A stretch of DNA of 44,592 nucleotides, taken from an uncultured Bacilli bacterium. Its GTDB lineage: Bacteria > Bacillota_I > Bacilli_A > RF39 > UBA660. The stretch covers positions 1-44,592 of the forward strand of contig CALVQH010000004.1 of the NCBI GenBank assembly GCA_944358115.1, written 5' to 3'. Both the position numbers and the translations under genes were made by a program. The stretch's first letter is position 1, and every line of letters begins with the position of its first letter. Positions 33,443-42,198 of this stretch are shown here, one piece after another. The notes beneath the pieces are model-generated. The model saw only the letters and a list, made by a program, of their open reading frames with translations, did not search any database and was not told where the DNA came from.

Positions 33443-34453
33443 ATGCCAAGTTTTAAATATTTAGTAAAAAGAGCGATGAATATGGATTATAAGAATATGT
33501 TTGACAAGATTAATCGTATTCATAAAAAAACTGGAAAAAGTAGAGTTGCTATATTTAATGATATGCGTAAGTGTGCTGTTAAATATGGGGCTGGTTATTC
33601 TGATTATGATTTATTTGAAATGTATAATTTAACTGATGAAGAGCGAGATACTTATATTACAAGGGGAAGAAATAATGATTTGATTAAAAAATATAATAAT
33701 CCGGAATATAATCATTTATTTCGTAATAAAACCGAGTTTAATACACTTTTTAAAGAGTTTATTAAAAGAGAGTTTATTGATGTAAATAGTAGTACTAAAG
33801 AAGAAGTAATAAAGTTTATGAAAGAGCATTCTATTTTTATGGCTAAGCCAGTAATAGGTACTTGTGGAAAAGGAATTGAGAAAATTGATACGAGTAAGTA
33901 TGAATCACTTGATCAAGTATATGATTATTTAACTCAGGAAGATATGAATTACGAGCTGGAAGAAGTGATCAAACAATGCAAGGAAGTATCTTCTATTTAT
34001 CCTGATTCCATTAATACGGTTAGAATTGTAACCATTGTTGATGATGCAGGCGTTCCTCATGTTATTTGTGCATATTTTCGGATTGGCAATGGTAAATATG
34101 TCGATAACTTTAATAGCGGAGGAATGGTTGCCCCTGTTAATGAAGAGACGGGCGAAGTATTAGATAAAGCAATTGATAAACAAAAGAATCTTTATGAACA
34201 TCATCCGGCAACAAATGCTCTTATTAAGGGGTTTGTATTTCCAGATTGGGAAAAAGCAATTGAAATGGTGAAAAAGGCAAGTTTAGTAGTTCCAGAGATG
34301 CGTTATATTGGCTGGGATGTTGCTTTTTCGACGAAAGGTCCTGTTTTAGTTGAGGGAAATGAGTATCCAGGACATGATATTTATCAACTTCCTGAACATA
34401 CACATGATCATTATGGAATTTGGCCAAAATTTACCAAGGCATTCAAAAAATAA
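33443..34453 (+). CDS. sugar-transfer-associated ATP-grasp protein
   Basis: This 336-residue protein matches the ATPgrasp_ST family, named for its frequent occurrence beside glycosyltransferases. An N-terminal helical region (residues 1-110) precedes the ATP-grasp core: FMAKPVIGTCGKGIEKI (residues ~131-148), SINTVRIVTIVDD, ICAYFRIGNGKYVDNFNSGG (around 211-230) and YIGWDVAFSTKGPVLVEGNEYPG (around 287-310), which includes the metal-binding Glu-x-Asn. The reaction is probably ATP-dependent ligation of a carboxylate to an amine or hydroxyl on a glycan or glycolipid; the substrate is unknown. An extended -10 (TGTTATAAT ending 33419) precedes it. No glycosyltransferase is adjacent here. Confidence 0.8.
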   Translation: MPSFKYLVKRAMNMDYKNMFDKINRIHKKTGKSRVAIFNDMRKCAVKYGAGYSDYDLFEMYNLTDEERDTYITRGRNNDLIKKYNNPEYNHLFRNKTEFNTLFKEFIKREFIDVNSSTKEEVIKFMKEHSIFMAKPVIGTCGKGIEKIDTSKYESLDQVYDYLTQEDMNYELEEVIKQCKEVSSIYPDSINTVRIVTIVDDAGVPHVICAYFRIGNGKYVDNFNSGGMVAPVNEETGEVLDKAIDKQKNLYEHHPATNALIKGFVFPDWEKAIEMVKKASLVVPEMRYIGWDVAFSTKGPVLVEGNEYPGHDIYQLPEHTHDHYGIWPKFTKAFKK

Positions 34454-34489
34454 ATTCTACAATTTTTAATTATTTTTCTGTAAATATGG

Positions 34490-34518
34490 TAGACAAAAGA
34501 ACTTGAATTCATTATAAT
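34490..34518 (+). promoter_or_regulatory. promoter of lon
   Basis: TAGACA (34490-34495), a 17-base spacer and TATAAT (34513-34518) precede the ATG at 34551 by 32 bases. No CIRCE or CtsR-type heptad repeat is visible. Confidence 0.65.
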
Positions 34519-34550
34519 AATAAGAAAGTTTTTGGATGGGGAGTGAGATT

Positions 34551-36851
34551 ATGGAACAACTTTTACCAGTAATGCTTCTGAAAGGATTAATCTTACTTCC
34601 GAATCAAGAAGTTAAAATAGAACTTAGTAATGATCTTAGTAAAGAGATTATTAAATTATCAGCGAAAGAGTTTAATCGGCATGTTTTAGTGATTACACCT
34701 CATAATCAAATAGAGGAATCACCAGAAGTAAATGATTTACCAGAAGTTGGTGTTATTGGTAAAATTAAAAGTAAAATTGAGCTTCCAAGTGGCAATATAA
34801 GAATTACTTTAAAAGGAATGGAACGAGTAAAAATACTACATTTTCAAAATGATTCTCATAATGATGAAGTATTAGAAGCTACTTTTACTAGTATTGTGCT
34901 TCCGAAGTTTGATCCTGTTGAAGAGAAAGCTATTGTTAGAAAATTGAAGGAAATTGTTGAAGAATATGTGGCGAGCTCTTCCCATGTTTCAAATAGTATT
35001 ATGAATAATATTAAAGTGATTGATGACTTATCTATGCTTACGGATACGATTTGTTCTTTTATTCCTCTTGCTTTTCACAAAAAACTAGAGTATGTAGAAG
35101 AAATTAATCCCATGTATCGAGCTCGTAATTTATTAAAGGATATTAAAGTTGAATTAGAAGTTTTAAGATTAGATGAAAAAATAGAAAAAGAGTTAGAACA
35201 TAGTTTAGAAGAAAGTCAAAAAGAATTTATTTTACGAGAAAAAGTAAAGATTTTAGAACAAGAACTGGGAGAAAGTAAAAATGAAGTAGCAGATCTTTAT
35301 TTAGAGAAATTAGAAAAGTTAAATCTTTCTAAGAGTACGCATCAAAAACTTTTACAGGAAATTAAAAAGTTAGAATATACAAGTGATTTATCACCAGAAA
35401 ATGCGATGATTCGTAATTATTTAGAGTGGATCCTACATTTACCATGGCAAAGTGAAACATTTGAAAATAATAATTTAGATGATATACGAAAAAAACTTGA
35501 TGAAAATCATTATGGATTAGAAGAAATTAAATCTCGTATATTAGAGTATGTTGCTCTTAAGAATCATAATCCAGAAATTAAGAGTCCGATTATCTGTTTA
35601 GTTGGTCCTCCAGGTGTGGGAAAAACTAGTATTGCTAGACAAATTGCCTATGCTTTAAATCGTAAATTTTATAAAATTAGTGTAGGAGGACTCAATGATT
35701 CTTCTGAACTTACCGGGCATAGAAGAACTTATATGGGTTCTAATCCTGGTAAAATTATTCAAGGGCTTCGCAAATGTGGTAGTAAAAATCCGGTATTTTT
35801 GATTGATGAAATTGATAAATTAACGGTCAATGGGAAAGATGATCCGGCAAGTGTTTTACTTGATATCTTAGATAAAGAGCAAAATACCGAATTTATCGAT
35901 AATTATATTGAAGAAGCTTTTGATTTATCACATGTTTTCTTTATTTTAACGGCGAATGATGTCGAAAATATTCCTCTTGCGCTTAGAGACCGGTTAGAAA
36001 TTATTTATTTATCTAGTTATACCAATGAAGAAAAATTAGATATTGCTAAGAAATATTTGATTCCACGAATTTTAGAAGAAAATAAGATTAATAATAAAAT
36101 TATTTCAATTAGTGATGAGATGTTACTTTACTTTATTAGTGCTTATACTAAAGAAGCGGGAGTAAGAGATTTGTCTCGGCATTTAGAAAAATTAGTACGT
36201 AAATTAGTTTTACTAGGAAAAATAAGTGAAAGAACTAAAATTAGTAAAGTACGTTTAAAAGAATATTTAGGAATTCCTAAGTATGAAGTTAATGATTACA
36301 AAAGAAGTGAATTTGCAGGAAGAGTCAATGCTTTAGGAGTAAGTGGGGGAGCTGGCATGGTAATTCCTGTAGAAGCATCCGTTTATGAGGGTAAAGGCGA
36401 TTTTATTGTTACCGGAATGCTTGGTAAAGTCATGGAAGAATCAACGAAAATTGCCCTTAGCTATTTAAAAGCAAATCAAAAGAACTTTGGTTTACAAGAT
36501 TTTTACTTTAATATTAAAGATGTTCATCTTCATTTTTTGGAGGGGGCAATGAGGAAAGATGGACCGAGTGCGGGTGTTGCTATTACCACTAGTTTGCTTA
36601 GTCTTATATTAAATAAAAGAGTTGATAATAAAATCGCTTTTACGGGAGAAATTTCTTTAAATGGCGAGATCCTAAAAGTAGGTGGCATTAAAGAAAAAGT
36701 AATTGGGGCTTATAATTATGGAATTGATGTCGTTTATCTTCCAGCATCTAATGAACTTGATTTGGAAGAGATACCAAAAGAAATTAAAGAAAAAATGAAT
36801 ATTATTTTAGTTAAAAATTATCAAGAAATATATGAAAACTTGTTTTCTTAA
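34551..36851 (+). CDS. lon: ATP-dependent protease La (Lon)
   Basis: This 766-residue LonA has an N-terminal substrate-binding domain (MLLKGLILLPNQEVKIELS), a coiled coil, AAA+ motor with Walker A GPPGVGKTS (about residue 352) and Walker B PVFLIDEIDKL, and a C-terminal Ser-Lys protease domain with S673 in KDGPSAGVAIT and K716 in GGIKEKVIGA (43 residues apart, as in E. coli Lon). The ATG at 34551 is preferred to the one at 34536, because GGGGAG (34538-34543) is correctly placed only for the later start. It is monocistronic with its own promoter and terminator. Confidence 0.96.
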   Translation: MEQLLPVMLLKGLILLPNQEVKIELSNDLSKEIIKLSAKEFNRHVLVITPHNQIEESPEVNDLPEVGVIGKIKSKIELPSGNIRITLKGMERVKILHFQNDSHNDEVLEATFTSIVLPKFDPVEEKAIVRKLKEIVEEYVASSSHVSNSIMNNIKVIDDLSMLTDTICSFIPLAFHKKLEYVEEINPMYRARNLLKDIKVELEVLRLDEKIEKELEHSLEESQKEFILREKVKILEQELGESKNEVADLYLEKLEKLNLSKSTHQKLLQEIKKLEYTSDLSPENAMIRNYLEWILHLPWQSETFENNNLDDIRKKLDENHYGLEEIKSRILEYVALKNHNPEIKSPIICLVGPPGVGKTSIARQIAYALNRKFYKISVGGLNDSSELTGHRRTYMGSNPGKIIQGLRKCGSKNPVFLIDEIDKLTVNGKDDPASVLLDILDKEQNTEFIDNYIEEAFDLSHVFFILTANDVENIPLALRDRLEIIYLSSYTNEEKLDIAKKYLIPRILEENKINNKIISISDEMLLYFISAYTKEAGVRDLSRHLEKLVRKLVLLGKISERTKISKVRLKEYLGIPKYEVNDYKRSEFAGRVNALGVSGGAGMVIPVEASVYEGKGDFIVTGMLGKVMEESTKIALSYLKANQKNFGLQDFYFNIKDVHLHFLEGAMRKDGPSAGVAITTSLLSLILNKRVDNKIAFTGEISLNGEILKVGGIKEKVIGAYNYGIDVVYLPASNELDLEEIPKEIKEKMNIILVKNYQEIYENLFS

Positions 36852-36870
36852 GTCAAGTTTTCATTTTTTT
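36834..36870 (+). terminator. terminator of lon
   Basis: GAAAACTTG (36834-36842) pairs with CAAGTTTTC (36854-36862), then ATTTTTTT. The left arm is within the last codons of lon. An extended -10 for murF (TGGTATAAT, 36872-36880) follows directly. Confidence 0.8.
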
Positions 36871-36897
36871 ATGGTATAATATTTTTAGGTGATAAAG

Positions 36898-38256
36898 ATG
36901 CAAATAAAGGATATTTTAGGAATTAGTAATGCTAGACTTTTAGTAGGTAATAAAGAAGATGCTTTAGGCCATGTTTGTAAAGATACCAGAGCTATGTTAC
37001 CTGGGGATACTTATATTGCTTTTCGAGGAGAAAAGTTTGATGGGAATGATTTTTATGAACAGGCTTTTTTAGGTGGGGCTAAAACTTGTATTTTATCACA
37101 TCTTGATAATATAGAAGAAGTAAGTCGTAAGTATGCTGATAAAAATATTATTTTAGTTGACGATACTGTTGATTTTATTATGAAAGCTGCTTCTAAAAAG
37201 CGTGATCTCATTCACGTTCCTCTTATTGCTGTTACGGGTAGTGTTGGTAAAACAAGTACTAAAAATTTAATTGCAAGGGTATTAGAGCAAAAATATAGGG
37301 TTTTAAAAACACAAGGAAATTTGAATACCAATATTGGCTTATCTTTGACTTTACTTAACTATCAAGAAGAAGATGTGATTGTTTTAGAAATGGGTATGAA
37401 TACATTTGGAGAAATTAGTGCCCTCACACGTATTGCTAGACCTACTATTGCTGTTATTACGAATATTGGTACCAGTCATATTGGTAATTTAGGAAGCAGA
37501 GAAAATATTTTAAAAGCAAAATTAGAAATATTAGAGGGATTAACTGGACCTATCCTTGTTAATAATGATAATGATTTATTACATGATTGGGTTTTAAAAG
37601 ATGAATATTCTCCGATTATTACTTTTGGAATTGATGAGAAAAGTGATTATCAAGCGAAAGATATTTTATATTCTACCCAGGGTTCTCGTTTTATGGTTGG
37701 AGATGAAGAATATCAAATTCCCGTTTATGGGAGTGCTTTTATTTATAATGCACTTGTGTCTTTGGCAATTGGTATGATGCTTGGAGTAGAAAAAAAAGAC
37801 ATTAAAGAAGCATTTACAGCAATTCCAAGTGAGGCACATCGAATGAATGTTATAAAAAAAGGGGATATTACTATTATTGATGATACTTATAATGCTAATT
37901 ATGATTCTATTGCCTTTGCTTTGGAAGTGTTAAGTAGTTTTTTAGGAAGAAAGATTGCCGTATTAGGTGATGTTTTAGAAATGGGAGACTTTAGTGAAGA
38001 AATTCACCGGAAAATTGGCAAATTAGTAGTTGATGATAAAATTGATTATTTAATTACCGTAGGCTCTGCTGCTTGTTATATTAATGAAGAGGCACTTAAT
38101 TGGGGCTTTGATGTTCATCATAGTTTTCATTTTGAATATAATGAAGGTGCAATTACATTATTAAGACAAATATTACAAAAGTATGATTATGTACTGGTAA
38201 AAGCTAGCCATAGTATGAATTTCACCCAAATTGTCGAAGGAATTGTGAATGAATAA
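36898..38256 (+). CDS. murF: UDP-MurNAc-tripeptide--D-Ala-D-Ala ligase
   Basis: This 452-residue Mur ligase adds D-Ala-D-Ala to the UDP-MurNAc tripeptide, so the cell makes peptidoglycan, unlike mycoplasmas. It has an N-terminal UMP-binding domain (VCKDTRAMLPGDTYIAFRGEKFDGNDF), the central ATP loop GSVGKTS (114-120), NLNTNIGLSLTLL, and a C-terminal domain with IIDDTYNANYDSIAFAL and VLGDVLEMG. The start is ATG 36898 with AGGTGAT five bases upstream; the in-frame GTG at 36889 lies inside that ribosome binding site. It overlaps mutY by 8 bases. Confidence 0.95.
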   Translation: MQIKDILGISNARLLVGNKEDALGHVCKDTRAMLPGDTYIAFRGEKFDGNDFYEQAFLGGAKTCILSHLDNIEEVSRKYADKNIILVDDTVDFIMKAASKKRDLIHVPLIAVTGSVGKTSTKNLIARVLEQKYRVLKTQGNLNTNIGLSLTLLNYQEEDVIVLEMGMNTFGEISALTRIARPTIAVITNIGTSHIGNLGSRENILKAKLEILEGLTGPILVNNDNDLLHDWVLKDEYSPIITFGIDEKSDYQAKDILYSTQGSRFMVGDEEYQIPVYGSAFIYNALVSLAIGMMLGVEKKDIKEAFTAIPSEAHRMNVIKKGDITIIDDTYNANYDSIAFALEVLSSFLGRKIAVLGDVLEMGDFSEEIHRKIGKLVVDDKIDYLITVGSAACYINEEALNWGFDVHHSFHFEYNEGAITLLRQILQKYDYVLVKASHSMNFTQIVEGIVNE

Positions 38257-39271
38257 TTTAAGTACACTTCTTTTAGCGTGGTATCAAGAAAATAAAAGAG
38301 ATTTGCCATGGAGAAGGGATCAAGATCCTTATCATGTTTGGATCTCTGAAATTATGCTTCAGCAGACAAGAATTGAGGCAGTTATTCCTTATTATGAACG
38401 ATTTATGAAAAGAATTCCTTCTATCCATGATTTAGCAGTAATATCCGAAGATGAACTCTTAAAATTGTGGGAAGGACTTGGCTATTATAATCGAGCTCGT
38501 AATTTAAAAAAGGCTGCACAAATGATTGAAGAAGAATATCATGGCATTTTTCCTAATCATTACGATGATATTTTAAAACTTCCAGGAATTGGCGAATATA
38601 CAGCATCTGCGATTGCTTCTATTTGTTTTTCACTTGCTACACCAACTGTTGATGGTAATGTTATGCGCCTTTTTACGAGACTAAATGAAGATTCGCGTAA
38701 TGTTGATTTAGCAAGTACTAAGAAGCAAATTAGAGAAGAATTAATTCCTCTTATGCCAAAAGATACCGGATCGTTTAATGAAGCAATGATGGAGCTAGGA
38801 GAAGTCATTTGTATTCCTAATGGGGATGCTAGATGTGAGATTTGCCCTTTAAAAAGTATTTGTAAGTCATATAATCACCAATCATGGCAAAATTATCCGA
38901 TTCGTAGCGAAAAGAAAAAGCAAAAAGAATTATTTTATACAGTATTTTTATATTCTTATCAAGGCAAGTTTGCTATTTGTAAACGAGAAAAAGAACAACT
39001 TTTAAAAAATATGTGGCAATTTCCTAATGTTTTAGGAAAAATGACTTTAAAAGAAATTAGATTATATTTGGAAAAAGAACATATTGATTATCAAAGTATT
39101 CGTAAAAGTATTTCTCATACTCATGTATTTACTCATCAAATTTGGCATATGCAAGCATACCTTATTACTTTAAATAATCCAATTGATGGCTATCTTCTTG
39201 AAACAAAAGAAAATATGAAAGAAAAATATGCCATCCCTACTGCTTTTCAGCCATTTTTGTCGAAATTATAA
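38249..39271 (+). CDS. mutY: A/G-specific adenine DNA glycosylase
   Basis: This 340-residue glycosylase removes A mispaired with 8-oxoG. The catalytic Glu is in SEIMLQQT (around residue 31-38), the HhH-GPD motif is LPGIGEYTASAIASI with catalytic Asp in PTVDGNVMR, and the 4Fe-4S ligands are the four Cys of the segment CIPNGDARC-EI-C-PLKSI-C (spacing C-x7-C-x2-C-x5-C). A C-terminal NUDIX-like 8-oxoG recognition domain covers residues ~225-340. It is translated from within the murF 3' end and closes the operon. Confidence 0.95.
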   Translation: MNNLSTLLLAWYQENKRDLPWRRDQDPYHVWISEIMLQQTRIEAVIPYYERFMKRIPSIHDLAVISEDELLKLWEGLGYYNRARNLKKAAQMIEEEYHGIFPNHYDDILKLPGIGEYTASAIASICFSLATPTVDGNVMRLFTRLNEDSRNVDLASTKKQIREELIPLMPKDTGSFNEAMMELGEVICIPNGDARCEICPLKSICKSYNHQSWQNYPIRSEKKKQKELFYTVFLYSYQGKFAICKREKEQLLKNMWQFPNVLGKMTLKEIRLYLEKEHIDYQSIRKSISHTHVFTHQIWHMQAYLITLNNPIDGYLLETKENMKEKYAIPTAFQPFLSKL

Positions 39272-39277
39272 AAAAAT

Positions 39278-39306
39278 AAGCGTCGAATTTTGTCGAACGC
39301 TTTTTC
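39278..39306 (+). terminator. terminator after mutY
   Basis: AAGCGT (39278-39283) pairs with ACGCTT (39297-39302), extended by CGA/TCG with one bulged A, and is followed by TTTTTC. Confidence 0.7.
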
Positions 39307-39341
39307 TTGCTATTTTTAAAACTTCATATTAAAATAAAAGC

Positions 39342-39430
39342 GTAGTTCTGAAATGAAATCTACACACTCCTGCAAAGTAAAAAAATATTATTAAAAATTA
39401 GTTATTATTTAAAAATAATTTCAGAACTAC
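39342..39430. repeat. long inverted repeat downstream of the 32-residue protein gene
   Basis: GTAGTTCTGAAAT (39342-39354) and ATTTCAGAACTAC (39418-39430) match perfectly across a 63-base, mainly A+T loop. Outer bases (AATAAAA with TTTTATT) extend the pairing after a small bulge. It lies just downstream of the - strand small gene and may form its mRNA 3' end or a separate small RNA. Confidence 0.6.
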
Positions 39431-39435
39431 TTTTA

Positions 39436-39534
39436 TTAACTATAAATAGCATATGATATGACTGTTGCTGCAACAGAAGCAATCATGGCTATTAACATAC
39501 ACCATGCAAAAATTTTTCTAGCTCTTTTACTCAT
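39436..39534 (-). CDS. 32-residue membrane protein, DUF4044-like
   Basis: This very short gene encodes a basic start (MSKRARKIF) and one hydrophobic helix (AWCMLIAMIASVAATVISYAIYS). The basic head, WxMLIxMxxS-type helix and length resemble the DUF4044 group of small Bacillota proteins; the function is unknown. A GAGG ribosome binding site lies 6 bases before the ATG. It is the only - strand gene between lon and the dif site, standing between mutY and the SpoIIM-like gene. Its helix would anchor it with the N-terminus in the cytoplasm. Confidence 0.6.
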   Translation of the reverse strand: MSKRARKIFAWCMLIAMIASVAATVISYAIYS

Positions 39535-39617
39535 AACAATCCTCATTTCTTTCTTTATTACTTATATAATTTATCATATTTTTACGCTTTTTTCAATATA
39601 TTTTAGTGGTGAAGATA

Positions 39618-40196
39618 ATGAAACTGATTAGGACAAGCTTTCAATTTAGTAAAAAAGAGGGAAAAATTCTTGCTGTTTTTGTTTTATTAGGGGTTATCAT
39701 TGGCTTTTTGCTGTTTCAAAATATTGATTCTTCTGTTTTTATTTCGGAAATGGAAAATATTGAAGTTGGATTAGCAAATAATCATATTCATTTTCTATTT
39801 TTACATATGATTGTGCTTTCTATTCTTATTGCTAGTTCTCTCGCGGCAATTGGACTGGTTTTATTTCCTCTTTACTTTTTATGGGAAATTATCTGTATTA
39901 GTTATTCCGTTTTTACATTTGCTCACGTCTTTGGGCTTGCGGGATTTTTTTATGGACTTGTTTATAATCTAGTATTAAAAGCTGTTTTTTTGATTTGCTT
40001 GTTTTTGATTTTTCGAAATTTATTTTCGGTGATGAAAGAACGTTTCTTTAAAAGAAAAGAAAAAGAACAAGGAAGTTTTTTTCAAGGACGAGAAAAAGTG
40101 ATTTTTATTAGTGTTGCAGTTATCCTTTTGTATGATTTACTTCTTTATTTTGCGGGAAATCAAATTTTACTCAAACTGTGCTTTTTGCTCTCTTAA
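39618..40196 (+). CDS. SpoIIM-like membrane protein
   Basis: This 192-residue protein has five to six predicted helices (about residues 17-36, 58-80, 82-105, 110-140 and 165-190). Its pattern resembles stage II sporulation protein M: a GVIIGFLLFQN first helix with an extracytoplasmic loop, a helix pair containing GLVLFPLYFLWEI, FGLAGFFYGLVYNLVLKAVFLI in place of the family's proline/asparagine segment, and a basic cytoplasmic loop. SpoIIM acts with SpoIID and SpoIIP in septal wall removal during engulfment. The start is ATG 39618 (GGTGA upstream), not the GTGs before it. The assignment rests on topology and weak similarity; a different polytopic protein is possible. Confidence 0.5.
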   Translation: MKLIRTSFQFSKKEGKILAVFVLLGVIIGFLLFQNIDSSVFISEMENIEVGLANNHIHFLFLHMIVLSILIASSLAAIGLVLFPLYFLWEIICISYSVFTFAHVFGLAGFFYGLVYNLVLKAVFLICLFLIFRNLFSVMKERFFKRKEKEQGSFFQGREKVIFISVAVILLYDLLLYFAGNQILLKLCFLLS

Positions 40197-40225
40197 TTTA
40201 CTTCCTAGTGCTTTCATGGTATAAT
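40197..40225 (+). promoter_or_regulatory. promoter of mnmA
   Basis: TTTACT (40197-40202), a 17-base spacer and an extended -10 TGGTATAAT (TATAAT 40220-40225) lie 16 bases before the ATG. Confidence 0.7.
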
Positions 40226-40241
40226 AATGACGTGATGTATT

Positions 40242-41345
40242 ATGAAAAAAGTGATTGTTGGAATTAGTGGAGGAGTCGATTCAGCGGTAGCGGCTTATCT
40301 TTTAAAACAAGAAGGCTATCAAGTAGAGGGTCTTTTTATGCGTAATTGGGATGCTACAGTTAACCATGATTATTATGGAAATCCGACTGTAGGAGAGAAT
40401 CTTTGTCCACAAGAACAAGATTATAATGATGCTAAAGTTGCTTGCGAAATTTTAGGTATTCCGCTTCATCGAGTTGATTTTATAGAGGAATATTGGGATT
40501 ATGTCTTTACTTATTTTTTAGAGGAATTAAAGAAGGGGAGAACTCCTAATCCGGATATGCTATGTAATAAATTTATTAAATTTGATTTATTTAAGAAAGA
40601 AGCTTTTAAGTTAGGTGCGGATTATATTGCTACTGGTCATTATGCTAGAATAAAGGATGGAAGACTTTTTCAAGCGAAAGATCAAAATAAAGATCAAACT
40701 TATTTTTTAGCTGATGTACCAAAAAAGCAACTAGAAAATGTACTCTTTCCTTTAGGAGATTATACGAAACCGGAGGTAAGAGCCCTTGCTGATAAGATTG
40801 GATTAAATGTTGCTCATAAAAAGGATTCAACGGGAATTTGTTTTATTGGTGAAAGACACTATCAAGAATTTATTAAAAATTATTTAAAACCAAATCCTGG
40901 GGATATTGTCGATGTTGAAACTGGCAAAGTAATTGGTAAACATACAGGACTTATGAATTATACGATTGGACAAAGACGGAATGTAGGATTAAGTGGTGAT
41001 ACAAAGAGACATTATGTGTGTGGTAAAAATGTTCGTGATAACATATTGTATGTTGCTTTTGGTGATAGTGAATATTTATATAGTGATGCTTGTACACTCG
41101 ATTCTATCAATCTTTTGGGGGATCTGCATTCTTCTTTAACTGCTAAGTTTCGGTATCGTGGGGAAGAAGTACCAATTGAGATAGTAAGCATTACCGATAA
41201 AGAGATTCAAATTAAATATCCAACGTTGGCAAAAAGTGTTACGCCTGGTCAAGCTTGTGTTTTTTATGATCATGGTGAATGCTTAGGCTGTGGATTTATT
41301 AAGGATGTTTATAAGAATGGGGAAAAGCTTTGGTATTTATCTTAA
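40242..41345 (+). CDS. mnmA: tRNA-specific 2-thiouridylase MnmA
   Basis: This 367-residue enzyme thiolates U34 of tRNA-Lys, -Glu and -Gln using sulfur relayed from a cysteine desulfurase. It has the PP-loop SGGVDS (residues 9-14), the NPDMLCNKFIKF block with the first catalytic Cys (around residue 107), the STGICFIGER block with the second (around 203), and a C-terminal beta-barrel. The ribosome binding site is weak (ACGTGAT). No cysteine desulfurase gene is adjacent. Confidence 0.96.
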   Translation: MKKVIVGISGGVDSAVAAYLLKQEGYQVEGLFMRNWDATVNHDYYGNPTVGENLCPQEQDYNDAKVACEILGIPLHRVDFIEEYWDYVFTYFLEELKKGRTPNPDMLCNKFIKFDLFKKEAFKLGADYIATGHYARIKDGRLFQAKDQNKDQTYFLADVPKKQLENVLFPLGDYTKPEVRALADKIGLNVAHKKDSTGICFIGERHYQEFIKNYLKPNPGDIVDVETGKVIGKHTGLMNYTIGQRRNVGLSGDTKRHYVCGKNVRDNILYVAFGDSEYLYSDACTLDSINLLGDLHSSLTAKFRYRGEEVPIEIVSITDKEIQIKYPTLAKSVTPGQACVFYDHGECLGCGFIKDVYKNGEKLWYLS

Positions 41346-41349
41346 TATT

Positions 41350-41391
41350 CTCAACATTTACTTGACAGATAAGTGTTAAGTAATTTATAAT
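41350..41391 (+). promoter_or_regulatory. promoter with overlapping palindrome for the HTH/membrane pair
   Basis: TTGACA (41362-41367), an 18-base spacer and TATAAT (41386-41391) precede the ATG at 41421. An imperfect inverted repeat, AACATTTA (41353-41360) / TAAGTGTT (41370-41377), straddles the -35, suggesting autoregulation by the HTH protein encoded just downstream. Confidence 0.65.
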
Positions 41392-41420
41392 TAGAGTGTA
41401 AAGTAAAAAGGAGAATCATT

Positions 41421-42197
41421 ATGAATAGTTTAAATGAATTATTACAAGAATTAGGTATTTCGAAAGTAAGACTTGCTAAATATTTAAATGTTTCAAGGCA
41501 GATGGTTTATAATTATTTAGAGTTAGAAGATTTGAATAAATGGCCAAAAGAAAAGAAGATTTTATTATTGAAGCTTTTAGATATTGATGATGGTAGTGAA
41601 GAGGCTATTCGCAGTATTAAAATTACTACCGATTATTTAATGGCTGTGGAAAATAGATTAAATCAAGGAGTTAAAAATACAAGTGATATGGATAGTTATT
41701 TTGATATGAAGGGATTAGATAAGAATGCGCAAACTTTACTAGCGGACATTAATTATCTATTAAAAGAAAAATTAACTGATGAGAATAAAAAGGATGAAAA
41801 TTATCATGTTGTAAGCTATTTATATCATATGTTACAATCTATTGATAATGTTCCAGAAATTAAATATATTTTAGGCTATATGTCTAAAACAACAGGTTTT
41901 ATCAGTCCAGATGAATATGCTTTTAATGAAGATAAGCAATTTATTTTTGAAGGTATTTTATATTCTGCTTTAACTTTATATAACAATGGGGGAGCAAGTC
42001 GTAGTAAATTAAAAGAAAGTCATAAACGTTTTGTTCAAGAAATAGAACAAAAGAATGAAGAAAAACTTAGTCGTACACAACAACTAAATACGATTAAAAT
42101 TCAAGCTTTAAGAGAGCTTGGCTATGATCAAATGACCGAAGCAAACGCTGCAGAAGTATTAGAAAAAATTGCTGAAATAGAAACGAGAAAAGTATAA
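41421..42197 (+). CDS. XRE-like HTH protein with unknown C-terminal domain
   Basis: This 258-residue protein has an N-terminal helix-turn-helix (residues ~4-30, LQELGISKVRLAKYLNVSRQ then MVYNYLEL), then a helical middle region and a charged C-terminal coiled coil ending LREMGYDQ-like (LRELGYDQMTEANAAEVLEKIAEIE). I do not recognise the effector part. It has a strong promoter, a ribosome binding site (AAAGGAGA) and a single-base gap to the next gene, so the pair is an operon. It may be a regulator or nucleoid-associated protein; the palindrome over its own -35 is consistent with autoregulation. Confidence 0.6.
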   Translation: MNSLNELLQELGISKVRLAKYLNVSRQMVYNYLELEDLNKWPKEKKILLLKLLDIDDGSEEAIRSIKITTDYLMAVENRLNQGVKNTSDMDSYFDMKGLDKNAQTLLADINYLLKEKLTDENKKDENYHVVSYLYHMLQSIDNVPEIKYILGYMSKTTGFISPDEYAFNEDKQFIFEGILYSALTLYNNGGASRSKLKESHKRFVQEIEQKNEEKLSRTQQLNTIKIQALRELGYDQMTEANAAEVLEKIAEIETRKV

Positions 42198-42198
42198 T

